Source: Spirochaetales bacterium
Lineage (GTDB): Bacteria > Spirochaetota > Spirochaetia > Treponematales > UBA12059
Assembly: GCA_016928955.1 (NCBI GenBank)
Contig: JAFGJV010000038.1
Coordinates: 1 to 35,255, forward strand
Direction of reading: 5' to 3'
DNA: 35,255 nt
The notes under the pieces were generated by a model, which did no database searches, was not told the DNA's origin, and saw only the letters and a program-made list of their open reading frames with translations. Below are positions 14,602-22,181 of the stretch, in pieces (the stretch's first letter is position 1; each line of letters opens with the position of its first letter). The translations under genes and the position numbers were made by a program.

Positions 14602-15072
14602 TCAGAAGGCAACCGTGCAGTCAAAGGTATTGGCGCCTATGACGCCCTGCAAAGTCACGGAGCCGTTACCGGTATCCGTGTTGAGGCTGATGGTTGCAGT
14701 GTAATCCATGGCCAGGGTGTAGTTCAGGTCCGGGCCGGTGATTGACAGGCCTGAGCTGTGGACGGCCATCGTATAAACTACCAAAGGCAGATTGGTATCA
14801 TCTACGCCCATGGACGCACTGAAAGCGCCTTGAACATGATAGGTCTTGCCGTCCACCAAAACGTCGGCGTTGATGGTGTAATTGTAGGTGGCGGTCGCGG
14901 ACGAGCGGGCCACCGCCGCTTTGGCTGCCTCTTCCACTGCCTGGGGCATCCCGGCATTGACAATCCGGGCCGCCAGTACCGCTTCCTCATCAGTCAGGTT
15001 GCCACTGAAGGGGTTGGCGCACGACGCCAAAACCAGGGCCGCGGCCAAGGCCGCGAACAGAATTTTTCTCAC
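14602..15072 (-). CDS. Small predicted lipoprotein, function unknown
   Basis: A 156-residue lipoprotein not matched to a family. Translation from GTG at 15072 is favoured because AAGGAGG lies six bases upstream, and it gives a clean lipoprotein signal: RKILFAALAAALVLASC with Cys18 as the acylated residue. A short helical segment (residues about 25-58) is followed by a Ser/Thr-rich, strand-forming domain with regular alternation (for example TATYNYTINADVLVDGKTY), consistent with a beta-sandwich exposed at the cell surface or in the periplasm. The gene is monocistronic and shares a bidirectional terminator with serC. Confidence 0.75.
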   Translation of the reverse strand: MRKILFAALAAALVLASCANPFSGNLTDEEAVLAARIVNAGMPQAVEEAAKAAVARSSATATYNYTINADVLVDGKTYHVQGAFSASMGVDDTNLPLVVYTMAVHSSGLSITGPDLNYTLAMDYTATISLNTDTGNGSVTLQGVIGANTFDCTVAF

Positions 15073-15225
15073 GTTTATCCTCCTTGCCCGGAGGCAGGGG
15101 CTCCCGTAGAGAGCGCTGCCACCCATGGGACTTTGAATAAACCACAGTCTATCGCGGAGAATTCTTCTTTTCAGGAGATGTTGTCCGAATTAGGAGCGGC
15201 GTTCTTTCCCTGTCAGCGGGGCCGT

Positions 15226-16026
15226 TTACGGAAAGAGGCGACGCTCCAGGGCGGAAAGATTTCCGCCGGAGGCGAGCACATCGGCCACAGCCCTGCCAAA
15301 GGCGTCAGTGCCCATGCCGGATGACCCGGCCCGCCTGGCAAACTCAGCCACGTGACCGAACTGGCCAACATGCAAGCGCGAGGCGGCAATGATACGAGCA
15401 AGGTCGTCACGGCAGGGCTGGCCAAAAGCGTAGGCCACGGCCGCCGCCGCTGTCAGCGCCGCCCCAGCGCGCTCGGGGTCGCCGCCGCTGGCCATGGCCC
15501 AGGCATGCACGCCGCGCACCGCCTCAAGGCCAAGTCCGTTCCGCAGGGCAGCTCCGGCGCTCAGGTAGAAAACGGACGCCTTGTCCGACGGAGGCCATAC
15601 GTCAAAACCCGGTAGCCTGACTATACGGGTCCAGGCATCGGCGTCTACCGCGAGGGCGTCCAGGATGGCCGCGGGACTGGCCCGTTTGGCCACAGCTTCC
15701 CTAATACGCTGGCTGAAGGCGCCCTCCGGCACGCCGGCGGCCAGGGCCGGGGCGGCCAGCTCAAGTATGGCCGTTTTTGTGCCAGCGTCCAGGTATCCGG
15801 CCTCCGCTGAGCCCAGGAAGGAGCGGAGAGCGTCCATGCCTGAGTCCGCCTGCCCGGAACCCGAGCGTTCCCTGGTTTTGTCCTCAGTTCCCTGGGCGCT
15901 CGGCGTGTCGACGCCGCTGCCCGGGTTTTGGGGCTGGGCTGGCCTGCCTCCGGGCTGGGCATAGGCCGATACGGCCAGGGCTGCCACAAGGAAGGCGCTT
16001 ACGCAGATCACGCGCAGTCGGGTCAT
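15226..16026 (-). CDS. Secreted helical protein of unknown function, third gene of the ECF sigma operon
   Basis: A 266-residue protein with a signal peptide (cleavage likely after AYA, about residue 23), a Gly/Pro/Gln-rich low-complexity linker (24-62) and an all-helical Ala-rich body. The only recurring feature is a pattern of short helices rather than a recognised domain. GGAGGAG lies three bases before the ATG, and only 9 bp separate it from the preceding membrane-protein gene, so it belongs to the leftward operon sigma factor, membrane partner, secreted protein. It may act in the envelope upstream of that sigma system (inference). Confidence 0.7.
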   Translation of the reverse strand: MTRLRVICVSAFLVAALAVSAYAQPGGRPAQPQNPGSGVDTPSAQGTEDKTRERSGSGQADSGMDALRSFLGSAEAGYLDAGTKTAILELAAPALAAGVPEGAFSQRIREAVAKRASPAAILDALAVDADAWTRIVRLPGFDVWPPSDKASVFYLSAGAALRNGLGLEAVRGVHAWAMASGGDPERAGAALTAAAAVAYAFGQPCRDDLARIIAASRLHVGQFGHVAEFARRAGSSGMGTDAFGRAVADVLASGGNLSALERRLFP

Positions 16027-16035
16027 ACGCTCCTC

Positions 16036-16605
16036 CTACAGGGCCAGGGACGACATGGAGCCCCCAAAGCCGTCGTCCAGCAACATGGGCGCGTTGGGAT
16101 CGGCCACCCAGCGCTCGCCGTCTATGATAAAGTTGTACGTGTATGCCCTGCCCTTGCGCAGGGGGACGACGATGGACCAGGTGCCGTCGTGGGCGCTCCG
16201 CGTAAGCTCGTAGCCCTCGGGCGACCAGCCGTTGAAATCGGCGGCCAGAACCACGCTGCTGGCTTCCGGCGCCTCCAGGGTGAACCGCACCTCTACCACG
16301 TCCAGCGGACGCAGAAGAGTCGCTGTCAGGGTGGAACTGATGGCTATGAGGGCGACGGCGGCGGCGGCCAGGGCCGCCACGCGCCACGCGCGTGGGGCGC
16401 GCGCGCTTTGCGGACGTTTTGCGCCGTTCGGCCGGCCAAAGGCGCGCGCCGCCTCCATGATGGCGTCGGCGCTGGCCGCCGCGGCTTGCCTGTTGCGGGG
16501 AAACAGGCGCGCCCCGGAGCCCGGCTCCGGAGAGTCGAACACCCAGGCGGCCCGTTTTCTGGCCTGCGTAACCTGTGGCATGTCCGTCGGCTTCAATCCC
16601 TTCAT
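16036..16605 (-). CDS. Single-pass membrane protein with AMPK/CBM48-type glycogen-binding domain, candidate anti-sigma partner
   Basis: A 189-residue protein: about 70 cytoplasmic residues (basic, Ala-rich), one transmembrane helix (about 74-98) and an external domain (105-172) with the AMPK-type glycogen-recognition signature VLAADFNGWSPEGYEL, then GTWSIVVPL and YTYNFIIDGERWVADPNAP. Such early-set domains bind starch-like glucans. Lying directly downstream of an ECF sigma gene (4 bp gap) with anti-sigma topology, it could tether the sigma factor, but no zinc-finger HxxxCxxC motif is present in the cytoplasmic part. The ATG at 16605 is preferred; its GGAGGG is 11 bases upstream, rather far. 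Confidence 0.75.
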   Translation of the reverse strand: MKGLKPTDMPQVTQARKRAAWVFDSPEPGSGARLFPRNRQAAAASADAIMEAARAFGRPNGAKRPQSARAPRAWRVAALAAAAVALIAISSTLTATLLRPLDVVEVRFTLEAPEASSVVLAADFNGWSPEGYELTRSAHDGTWSIVVPLRKGRAYTYNFIIDGERWVADPNAPMLLDDGFGGSMSSLAL

Positions 16606-16609
16606 ACTT

Positions 16610-17191
16610 CTATCTACCCTCCAAGGCCGTGTCCGGTTGCCCGGCAAGCCGTCTGGCCAGCTCTTTTCTGGCCCGAAACAGCCTGGACTTCACTGCTTCC
16701 GTGCCCAGGCCAAGGCTGGCGGCCACCTGGGCCACGTCCAGCCCGGCAAAATAATAGAGTTCCACGGGAGCGCGCATGGAAGCAGGTAGCCCGGCAAGTG
16801 CCGATCTGAGCTCGGCCGCGGCCAGGTCTCGCAGGACGCCGTCCTCCGCGCTGGCCTCGGCTGGCCCGTCGCCCGCCAGGAGTTCCTTCCCGGCCGCCTC
16901 CACCAGCTGTCCGGCGGCCGACCTGGACGCGTACCTGGATTTGACCCGGTTGGCCGCGATGGCGAACAGCCAAGGGGCAAAGCCCCGGGCGGGATCAAAA
17001 GAAGAAAGCGAACGGTAGGCCCGGATGAACACGTCCTGGACGGCGTCCTCCGCCTCGTCCGCGTCGCCAAGCCGGGCGGCGCAGAAACGGTACAGCCGGT
17101 CGCTGTAGCGGTCCACCAGGATGCGGAAAGCTTCTGTGTCGCCGCTCACGACGCGCTCGAGCGCGGTACGGTCGTCCGTTTCCTCGTTCAT
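16610..17191 (-). CDS. ECF-type RNA polymerase sigma factor
   Basis: A 193-residue sigma-70 family regulator of the extracytoplasmic-function group. Region 2 spans about residues 20-85 (FRILVDRYSDRLYRFC, the DEAEDAVQDVFIRAY helix and the FAPWLFAIAANRVKSR segment that melts the -10). Region 4 spans 128-182 (LPASMRAPVELYYFAGLDVAQVA, then the recognition helix TEAVKSRLFRARKEL). A longer reading from 17311 adds residues without family character; the ATG at 17191 is natural. The preceding TATACT lies only 8 bases upstream, so the message may be leaderless. It is co-transcribed with the membrane protein downstream, a standard sigma/anti-sigma order. Confidence 0.93.
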   Translation of the reverse strand: MNEETDDRTALERVVSGDTEAFRILVDRYSDRLYRFCAARLGDADEAEDAVQDVFIRAYRSLSSFDPARGFAPWLFAIAANRVKSRYASRSAAGQLVEAAGKELLAGDGPAEASAEDGVLRDLAAAELRSALAGLPASMRAPVELYYFAGLDVAQVAASLGLGTEAVKSRLFRARKELARRLAGQPDTALEGR

Positions 17192-17199
17192 TGAAGCCC

Positions 17200-17205
17200 A
17201 GTATA
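17200..17205 (-). promoter_or_regulatory. Candidate -10 hexamer of the ECF sigma gene
   Basis: Minus-strand TATACT in the context CGCGC-TATACT-GGG, 8 bases before the ATG. The -35 at 17 bases (TTTTCT) is poor. If used, the transcript would start at or next to the start codon. Confidence 0.35.
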
Positions 17206-17325
17206 GCGCGGAGTGGCCGCTTAGAAAATCCGCGCGGCGGGCGCAACCGGACGGCGGGTCGGGCGGTATACCCTTGCGTAGGCGCTGAAGGCGGCAAGCC
17301 GGGGCGCCCACCAGGAGGTTTGACC

Positions 17326-17772
17326 ATGAAGAAGACCCTTACTGTCCTGTTGTTCATGGCTTTGGCCGTTTCGGCTTTTGCCATGGGAGCCAGGCAAGCC
17401 ATGACTGAAGACGAGGCCCTGGCCATGATCGACGCCAAGGTTACCGAGCTCGAGCTCACCCTTGAGGATTCCCAGGCGGCCAAGGAGGCTTTTGCCGCCA
17501 TGGTGGAAGCCCAGGTCCGCGTCGAGAACGCCTTCCGCGTGGTGTCCGACGCCATGGACGGCGGCCTCAAGGCCAAAGAGATGACGGCCCTGGCCGAGCA
17601 GGTACGCCAGCGCTCCAAGGCTGGTGGTTCGGCTGGCGAGTGCGAAGAGGCCGCCAAGCTGATGGTACGCGAGCAGATCCGCACCCGCGACCAGGCGCAG
17701 CTGAAAGACGGTTCGGGCGACGGCGTCACCGATCAGCCGGGTACCGGAGCCGGAGCGGGAGCCGGCAACTAA
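17326..17772 (+). CDS. Small secreted helical protein, function unknown
   Basis: A 148-residue protein with a signal peptide (MKKTLTVLLFMALAVSAFA, cleavage near residue 19). The mature part is charged and almost entirely helical (residues about 25-125), with long amphipathic stretches such as EDEALAMIDAKVTELELTLED, and it ends in a flexible Gly/Ala/Asp tail (GTGAGAGAGN). No catalytic motif is seen. GGAGG lies seven bases before the ATG. It is divergent from the ECF sigma gene, 134 bp apart, so it is a plausible target of that sigma factor, though no shared promoter motif could be shown. A terminator follows at 17845. Confidence 0.75.
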   Translation: MKKTLTVLLFMALAVSAFAMGARQAMTEDEALAMIDAKVTELELTLEDSQAAKEAFAAMVEAQVRVENAFRVVSDAMDGGLKAKEMTALAEQVRQRSKAGGSAGECEEAAKLMVREQIRTRDQAQLKDGSGDGVTDQPGTGAGAGAGN

Positions 17773-17844
17773 TCCTTGGCACGACGGGTTGCCGCGGAAC
17801 GCGCTGGACCGCGGCTGCCCTCCTTGCATCCCCCCCCTTTCTTT

Positions 17845-17880
17845 GGACCCCGTCGGGATGGCCGGCGGGGTCCTTTCTTT
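17845..17880 (+). terminator. Rho-independent terminator
   Basis: Arms GGACCCCG (17845-17852) and CGGGGTCC (17866-17873) followed by TTTCTTT. It ends the secreted helical protein gene. Confidence 0.88.
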
Positions 17881-17918
17881 GCCGGCGGTCCGCGCTATGA
17901 AGCCCGGCGGTTTCGCGC

Positions 17919-17924
17919 TATAGT
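17919..17924 (+). promoter_or_regulatory. Candidate -10 hexamer directly before the beta-barrel-like gene
   Basis: TATAGT in the context CGCGC-TATAGT-TG, 8 bases before the ATG at 17933 and resembling the site before the ECF sigma gene. No good -35 is seen. It implies a leaderless or nearly leaderless transcript. Confidence 0.3.
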
Positions 17925-17932
17925 TGTGGGTG

Positions 17933-18586
17933 ATGAAATACCTAGTCGTCGTATTCCTGGTCCTGGCGTCGGCCCTGCCAGCCGCGGCCATGGACCTGGA
18001 CGCCATAACCGGACGCTTCGGCGTGGCCATCATCAACAACACCGCGCCCACCGCGCCCAATCCCGTGATCAACACCCTGGGAGCGTCCTTCAACCTGCCC
18101 TTCTCCGAGGATTCCCTATTTTCCTTCGACCCGGCCCTGGACATCCTGTGGACCAACTATGAATGGTACGACGGGCGGGCAGCGCCCACCGAATCGGAAA
18201 CCGGCGAGGGCAACAACGTGTTCGTGCTGGGATTCCTTCTGGACCTGCCCGTGGTGGTCAACGTCCGCTTTTCTGACAAGCTCGGCGGGGCCTTCTCCCT
18301 GGGTCCTGCCTTCCTCCTGCGGGTGTCCTTCAAGGGCGACACCACGGAGGGGCTTGAGGCGACCATGGACGAGAACCTGCGCCTGGTTTCGGCGTACTTC
18401 TGGCAGTCGGGACGCTGGCTATACCCGTCAACGGCGTTCAGGTTCGACGTGTTCCTGCAGGAGGGCATCACCTTCAGCATAGGCGCGCGCGGCTTCCTGC
18501 CACTGTTCAACGCCTGGGATCCGGGCATAGCCTTCTGGGACCACGCCATGATCCACGTGACCTTGGGCATGAGGATACGCCTCTGA
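17933..18586 (+). CDS. Exported beta-barrel-like outer-membrane protein, function unknown
   Basis: A 217-residue protein with a signal peptide (KYLVVVFLVLASALPAAAMD, cleavage near residue 19) and a body of alternating hydrophobic and polar residues rich in Phe, Trp and Gly. Turns are formed by short charged loops, and the last strand is HVTLGMRIRL; such a final strand and the absence of internal membrane helices fit a small outer-membrane beta-barrel. The family is not recognised. No clear Shine-Dalgarno sequence precedes the ATG. The stop overlaps the region of the ThrE-type exporter start, so the downstream genes may be translated from the same message. Confidence 0.7.
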   Translation: MKYLVVVFLVLASALPAAAMDLDAITGRFGVAIINNTAPTAPNPVINTLGASFNLPFSEDSLFSFDPALDILWTNYEWYDGRAAPTESETGEGNNVFVLGFLLDLPVVVNVRFSDKLGGAFSLGPAFLLRVSFKGDTTEGLEATMDENLRLVSAYFWQSGRWLYPSTAFRFDVFLQEGITFSIGARGFLPLFNAWDPGIAFWDHAMIHVTLGMRIRL

Positions 18587-18597
18587 TGGGAGGCTAC

Positions 18598-19404
18598 ATG
18601 GCTGCCGACGGGCGCCTGGCTGGAGAATCCGGCGCGGGAGACGTGGACGCGGCCCTCCGCGTGGCCGCCGAGGCCGGCCGCATCGTGCTCGAATCCGGCG
18701 GCGAAACCTACCGGGCAGAAGACATCATCATGGCCATCGCCGGGGCCCTGGGAGCGCTCAGCGTGGAAAGCTTTGCCACCCCGACCGGCCTCATGGCGTC
18801 CTGCGAAGACGACGAGGGCCGCAGCCGCGCCGTCATCCGCCGCATACGCAAGGGACAGATGAACCTGGACAAGATAGCCAGGGTGAACGCGGTTGCCCGG
18901 GACGCCGTGGCCGGCTCCTGCGACCTGGACGAGGCCGAGCGGCGCCTGTGCGAGATAGACGCCCTGCCGCCCTACCCAAAACCGGTGCCCGCCCTGGGCT
19001 CGGCCCTGATCACCGGCTTTTTCTGCCTGCTGTTCGGCGGGGCCTGGAACGACGCGCTGACCGCGGGCTTGGTCGGCCTGGCCATGGGCAGGCTGACGTC
19101 CTGGCTGGGAGCCATGCGCCTGCCCGGTTTCTTTATCAACATAGCCGGAGGCGCGTTTAGCGCGGCCATAGCCCTGGGCGCAGGGGCGGCGGGGCTCGCC
19201 GCCAGCGTAGACGCCGTGATCATAGGGTCGATCATGCTCTTGGTGCCGGGGGTGATGATAGTCAACGCCATACGCGACACGATAGCCGGTGACCTGGTGG
19301 CCGGGGTTGCGCGCGGGGCCGACGCCGTGATATCGGCGGCCGGCATATCCATAGGCGTGGGCGTTGCGCTCAAGCTGTGGGCCCTGGCGGGCCAGGCCTT
19401 ATGA
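18598..19404 (+). CDS. ThrE-type threonine/serine exporter, large (DUF1212/YjjP-like) subunit
   Basis: A 268-residue protein of the threonine/serine exporter family. The cytoplasmic N-terminal half (ETYRAEDIIMAIAGALG, then FATPTGLMAS and RIRKGQMNLDKIARVN) is the conserved domain; the C-terminal half contains about five membrane helices with LPGFFINIAGG and LVPGVMIVNAIRD. The family exports threonine or serine in actinobacteria; exact substrates in other phyla are not settled. It forms a pair with the overlapping next gene, the small subunit. GGGAGG lies four bases before the chosen ATG; an in-frame ATG at 18586 overlapping the previous stop is an alternative. Confidence 0.88.
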   Translation: MAADGRLAGESGAGDVDAALRVAAEAGRIVLESGGETYRAEDIIMAIAGALGALSVESFATPTGLMASCEDDEGRSRAVIRRIRKGQMNLDKIARVNAVARDAVAGSCDLDEAERRLCEIDALPPYPKPVPALGSALITGFFCLLFGGAWNDALTAGLVGLAMGRLTSWLGAMRLPGFFINIAGGAFSAAIALGAGAAGLAASVDAVIIGSIMLLVPGVMIVNAIRDTIAGDLVAGVARGADAVISAAGISIGVGVALKLWALAGQAL

Positions 19405-19871
19405 CGGAAGCTCTTGCCCAGCTTGCCTGGGCCCTGCTTGCCACCTGCGGCTTTGGGCTCTTGTTCCGGGCGCCGCTCCGAGACCTGCCGGTGGCCGCCC
19501 TGGGCGGCGCCTTGGCCTGGGGGGCCTTCCTGGCGTCCAAGGCGCTCACCGGTTCGCCGAACCTGGCATATTTTGCCGCGTCCTTTGCCGTGGGCGTATA
19601 CGCCGAGTTCATGGCTGCGCTGCTCAAGCGGCCGGCCACCCTGTTCATCCTCAGCGCCATCATTCCGCTGGTGCCCGGCGGGGGCATGTACTACACCATG
19701 TTCCACGCGGTGTCCGGCGACGCGTCCAGGGCGGCATCGGCGGGTTTTGACACGATCCTGGCCGCCGGCGGCATAGCCGGGGGGCTGGCTGTGGCGTCGG
19801 CCGCGTCGCGTATCCTCTGGCTCAAAAAGCCCCGCCCAAGGACGCCCGGGCATGGACGCCGGACTACCTAG
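19401..19871 (+). CDS. ThrE-type exporter, small (DUF3815/YjjB-like) subunit
   Basis: A 156-residue polytopic protein with about four membrane helices. The segments RDLPVAALGGALAWGAF, FAVGVYAEFMAALLKRPATLF and LVPGGGMYYTMFHAV match the YjjB/DUF3815 half of the threonine/serine exporter, which in single-chain family members is fused behind the DUF1212 half. Its ATG overlaps the stop of the large subunit gene (ATGA), so the two halves are made together. The C-terminus is a basic cytoplasmic tail. The alr gene follows after 8 bp. Confidence 0.87.
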   Translation: MTEALAQLAWALLATCGFGLLFRAPLRDLPVAALGGALAWGAFLASKALTGSPNLAYFAASFAVGVYAEFMAALLKRPATLFILSAIIPLVPGGGMYYTMFHAVSGDASRAASAGFDTILAAGGIAGGLAVASAASRILWLKKPRPRTPGHGRRTT

Positions 19872-19879
19872 GGGCTACT

Positions 19880-21022
19880 ATGCCATCCATGGATTCGGTC
19901 ATACCCTTTGATTCCGACCGGCCTACGCGGGCCGAGATCCGCCTGGGCGCCCTACGCCGCAATTTGGCCAGGGCCCGCGCCCTGGCCGGCAACGCCAAAA
20001 TCATGGCCGTGGTCAAGGCCGACGCGTATGGTCACGGCCTCCTCCGGACGGCGCGCGAGTTCTCCGACTCGGGCGCGGACTACCTGGGCGTGGCCCTGGT
20101 CGAGGAGGGCGTATACCTGCGCCGGAACGGCATCCGCGTGCCCATACTGGTGCTCGGACCCCTGGACCTACGGCAGGCCGGACAGTTCATCTCGCACGGG
20201 CTGGACATAACCCTGCCGTCCATGGAAAAGGCTGCCGCCATATCGGAAGCGGCCCTGGCCGCCGGACGGAAGGCCCGAGTACACCTCAAATTCGACACGG
20301 GCATGGGCAGGATAGGCGTGCAGTGGGACCGCGATCCCGGGGGCTTTGCCAGGGCCGTGCTGGGCCTGCCCGGCCTCGAGCTGGCCGGCGTGTTCTCGCA
20401 TTTTTCGTCGGCTGATACGGACGACGACTACAGCGCCGAGCAGGAGCGCCGTTTCCGCCTGGTACTGGACGCCGTACGCCGCGAAACCGACGCGCCCTTC
20501 CTGGCCCACTTGGCCAACTCGGCCGGCCTGGTGACGCGGCCGTCGTCCCGCTTTGACTTGGTACGGACCGGCCTGATGCTGTACGGTTACGAGCCGGCGC
20601 CGCCTGCGCTCACCGGCGTGGAACCGGCCATGCGCTTCATGTCCAAGGTGGCGTATTTCAAGGCCCTGGACAGGGGAGCGTCCCTGAGTTACGGCCGGCG
20701 CTGGACCCTTGAGCGCTTCAGCCGCGTGGCCACCGTACCCGTTGGGTACGCGGACGGCTACCCGCGCGCCCTTGGCTGCCAAGCCAGGGCCATCATTCGC
20801 GGGCGGAGCTACCCCGTGGCGGGCACCGTGTGCATGGACCAGCTGATGCTGGACCTCGGGCCGGACGGAGAAGCGTACAACGGCGACGACGTGCTGCTGT
20901 TCGGGGTCAAGGGCGACCAGCGGCTCCCCCTGGAGGAACTCTGCGCGATCGCGGGTACCATACCCTACGAGCTTGTGTGCCGCGTCAGCGCCCGCGTCCC
21001 CAGGGTGTACGTGGAAGACTGA
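19880..21022 (+). CDS. alr: Alanine racemase
   Basis: A 380-residue PLP enzyme that interconverts L- and D-alanine, supplying D-alanine for peptidoglycan. The PLP lysine is Lys46 in AVVKADAYGHG, and the second catalytic base is Tyr271 in LSYGRRW. Other hallmarks are HLKFDTGMGRIG, SHFSSAD, GYADGYPR and VAGTVCMDQLM. The fold is the usual TIM barrel with a C-terminal beta domain. Two ATGs lie nine bases apart; the first is used. It closes the rightward set of exporter genes and is convergent with the haemolysin III gene, only 18 bp away, with no clear terminator between them. Confidence 0.97.
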   Translation: MPSMDSVIPFDSDRPTRAEIRLGALRRNLARARALAGNAKIMAVVKADAYGHGLLRTAREFSDSGADYLGVALVEEGVYLRRNGIRVPILVLGPLDLRQAGQFISHGLDITLPSMEKAAAISEAALAAGRKARVHLKFDTGMGRIGVQWDRDPGGFARAVLGLPGLELAGVFSHFSSADTDDDYSAEQERRFRLVLDAVRRETDAPFLAHLANSAGLVTRPSSRFDLVRTGLMLYGYEPAPPALTGVEPAMRFMSKVAYFKALDRGASLSYGRRWTLERFSRVATVPVGYADGYPRALGCQARAIIRGRSYPVAGTVCMDQLMLDLGPDGEAYNGDDVLLFGVKGDQRLPLEELCAIAGTIPYELVCRVSARVPRVYVED

Positions 21023-21040
21023 GCGGGCGCTGCCGGTCGT

Positions 21041-21691
21041 TTAGGGCAGGAGCGACAGGACGGCAAAAAAGTGCAGGATAGTGCCCGCGCCCACGAACAG
21101 GTGCCACACGGGGTGGCTCCAACTGGCCTTGCCGGCGTAAAATGCCACGCCGAGGGTGTACGCCAGCCCGCCGCCCATCAGGAACCAGAGGGTATCCGCG
21201 CCCACCGACGCCGCCAGCGGTTTCCAGGCAAACACCACTATCCAGCCCATGGCCACATAGGCCACGGAGGTGAGAATCTTGGTCTGGCGGGTACGGAAGG
21301 GCTCCAGGGCTATCCCCAACAGGGCCGCTCCCCACACGATACCGAATATCCACCAGCCAACGCCCGGCCTCAGGGCCACCAGCGCAAAGGGCGTGTATGT
21401 GCCTGCTATCAGGACGTAAATGGACGCATGGTCCAGAACCTTGAATACCCGCTTGGCTCGCGGCGAGCGTATGGCGTGATACAGCGTGGACATGAGATAC
21501 AGAAGCAAAGCCGACGCGGCGAACACGGAAAACGACACCACATGCCAGGCGTTGCCCCTGGACAAGCCGGCTGCCACGAGCACCACGGCGCCGACCGCCG
21601 CCAACACGGCCCCCAAGCCGTGGCTGATGGCGTTGGCCAGTTCGGCGCCCGCTGAATACGGCCGCGTTTGTTGAAGTGCAGTCTGAGACAT
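21041..21691 (-). CDS. Haemolysin III family (PAQR-like) membrane protein
   Basis: A 216-residue protein with seven predicted membrane helices. It carries the family motifs: Glu17 and His24 in the first segment (AELANAISHGLG), STLYHA with His72, KVLDHASIYVLIAGTYTPF with Asp87 and His88, and HPVWHLFVGAGTILHF with His193, His197 and His207. In PAQR relatives the conserved His and Asp residues bind zinc and support a hydrolase-type site; the physiological role in bacteria is uncertain despite the haemolysin name. AAAGGTAGG lies close before the ATG. It is monocistronic and convergent with alr. Confidence 0.93.
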   Translation of the reverse strand: MSQTALQQTRPYSAGAELANAISHGLGAVLAAVGAVVLVAAGLSRGNAWHVVSFSVFAASALLLYLMSTLYHAIRSPRAKRVFKVLDHASIYVLIAGTYTPFALVALRPGVGWWIFGIVWGAALLGIALEPFRTRQTKILTSVAYVAMGWIVVFAWKPLAASVGADTLWFLMGGGLAYTLGVAFYAGKASWSHPVWHLFVGAGTILHFFAVLSLLP

Positions 21692-21785
21692 GTACCTACC
21701 TTTCTGAGTCCTTTGACCCTGGCATATCGCTCTGGTTGCGTTTCCCGAGGTTTTTCGGTGTTGAACGGGCGCCAGGGCTCAGGGC

Positions 21786-21820
21786 AAAAAAAAACGGAAC
21801 GCCGGCCCTGGCGTTCCGTT
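21786..21820 (-). terminator. Rho-independent terminator, minus strand
   Basis: Arms AACGGAACGCC (21793-21803) and GGCGTTCCGTT (21810-21820), loop of six bases; on the minus strand it is followed by a run of nine T. It lies upstream of the haemolysin III gene and could stop readthrough from the signalling operon. Confidence 0.88.
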
Positions 21821-22145
21821 CTCTGGGCTTCCGCCCTTTTACCTTGTCCCCCACACGGCTGTTTTTACCTGATACATTTTTACTTGTTTTGGGGACCTTA
21901 CCAACCGCCATCTATAGAGCAGGAATCATGCCAAAAGCATGGAGGAACAGTCAAAATGCAAGAAATTTCATGCGTTCGTATTTCGTTATATTACATACAC
22001 TTATCTAGTTTGTCTGACAGAACCCTGCAGAAACGAACATCAGGGCTTCCCGAGCCCCTGTGCGTTTTATCCGTACCACAACCGTATTCGCTGTAAAAGT
22101 TAAGAATAATTCCTTGGCCATCAAGGTGTTACATGCTTGTAGCAA

Positions 22146-22172
22146 AAACGACAACTGTGCAAAATCGCACAG
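22146..22172 (-). terminator. Probable weak terminator of the signalling operon
   Basis: Six-bp stem CTGTGC (22155-22160) and GCACAG (22167-22172), followed on the minus strand by TTGTCGTTTTT, just past the response-regulator stop. The stem is short, so termination may be completed at 21786-21820. Confidence 0.5.
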
Positions 22173-22181
22173 GGCACCCAG

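Larger units (their letters stand above)
21692..22181. other. AT-rich 490-bp intergenic region without a convincing gene
   Basis: Between the haemolysin III gene and the end of the signalling operon. It contains the terminators at 21786-21820 and 22146-22172, and an imperfect dyad CAGGGCT/AGCCCCTG near 22041-22060. The sequence is clearly AT-richer than its surroundings. The open frames present lack ribosome sites and protein-like composition. It may hold a small RNA or an old insertion scar; nothing identifies either. Confidence 0.5.

Noticed and set aside
21720-21745. A sigma-54 promoter upstream of the haemolysin III gene
   Set aside because: GG and GC elements are present but separated by about 15 bases rather than 10, so the spacing rules it out.
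21668-22096. A 142-codon rightward frame across the AT-rich intergenic region
   Set aside because: It begins inside the haemolysin III gene on the other strand, has no ribosome site, runs through a strong terminator hairpin and has a composition unlike a protein.
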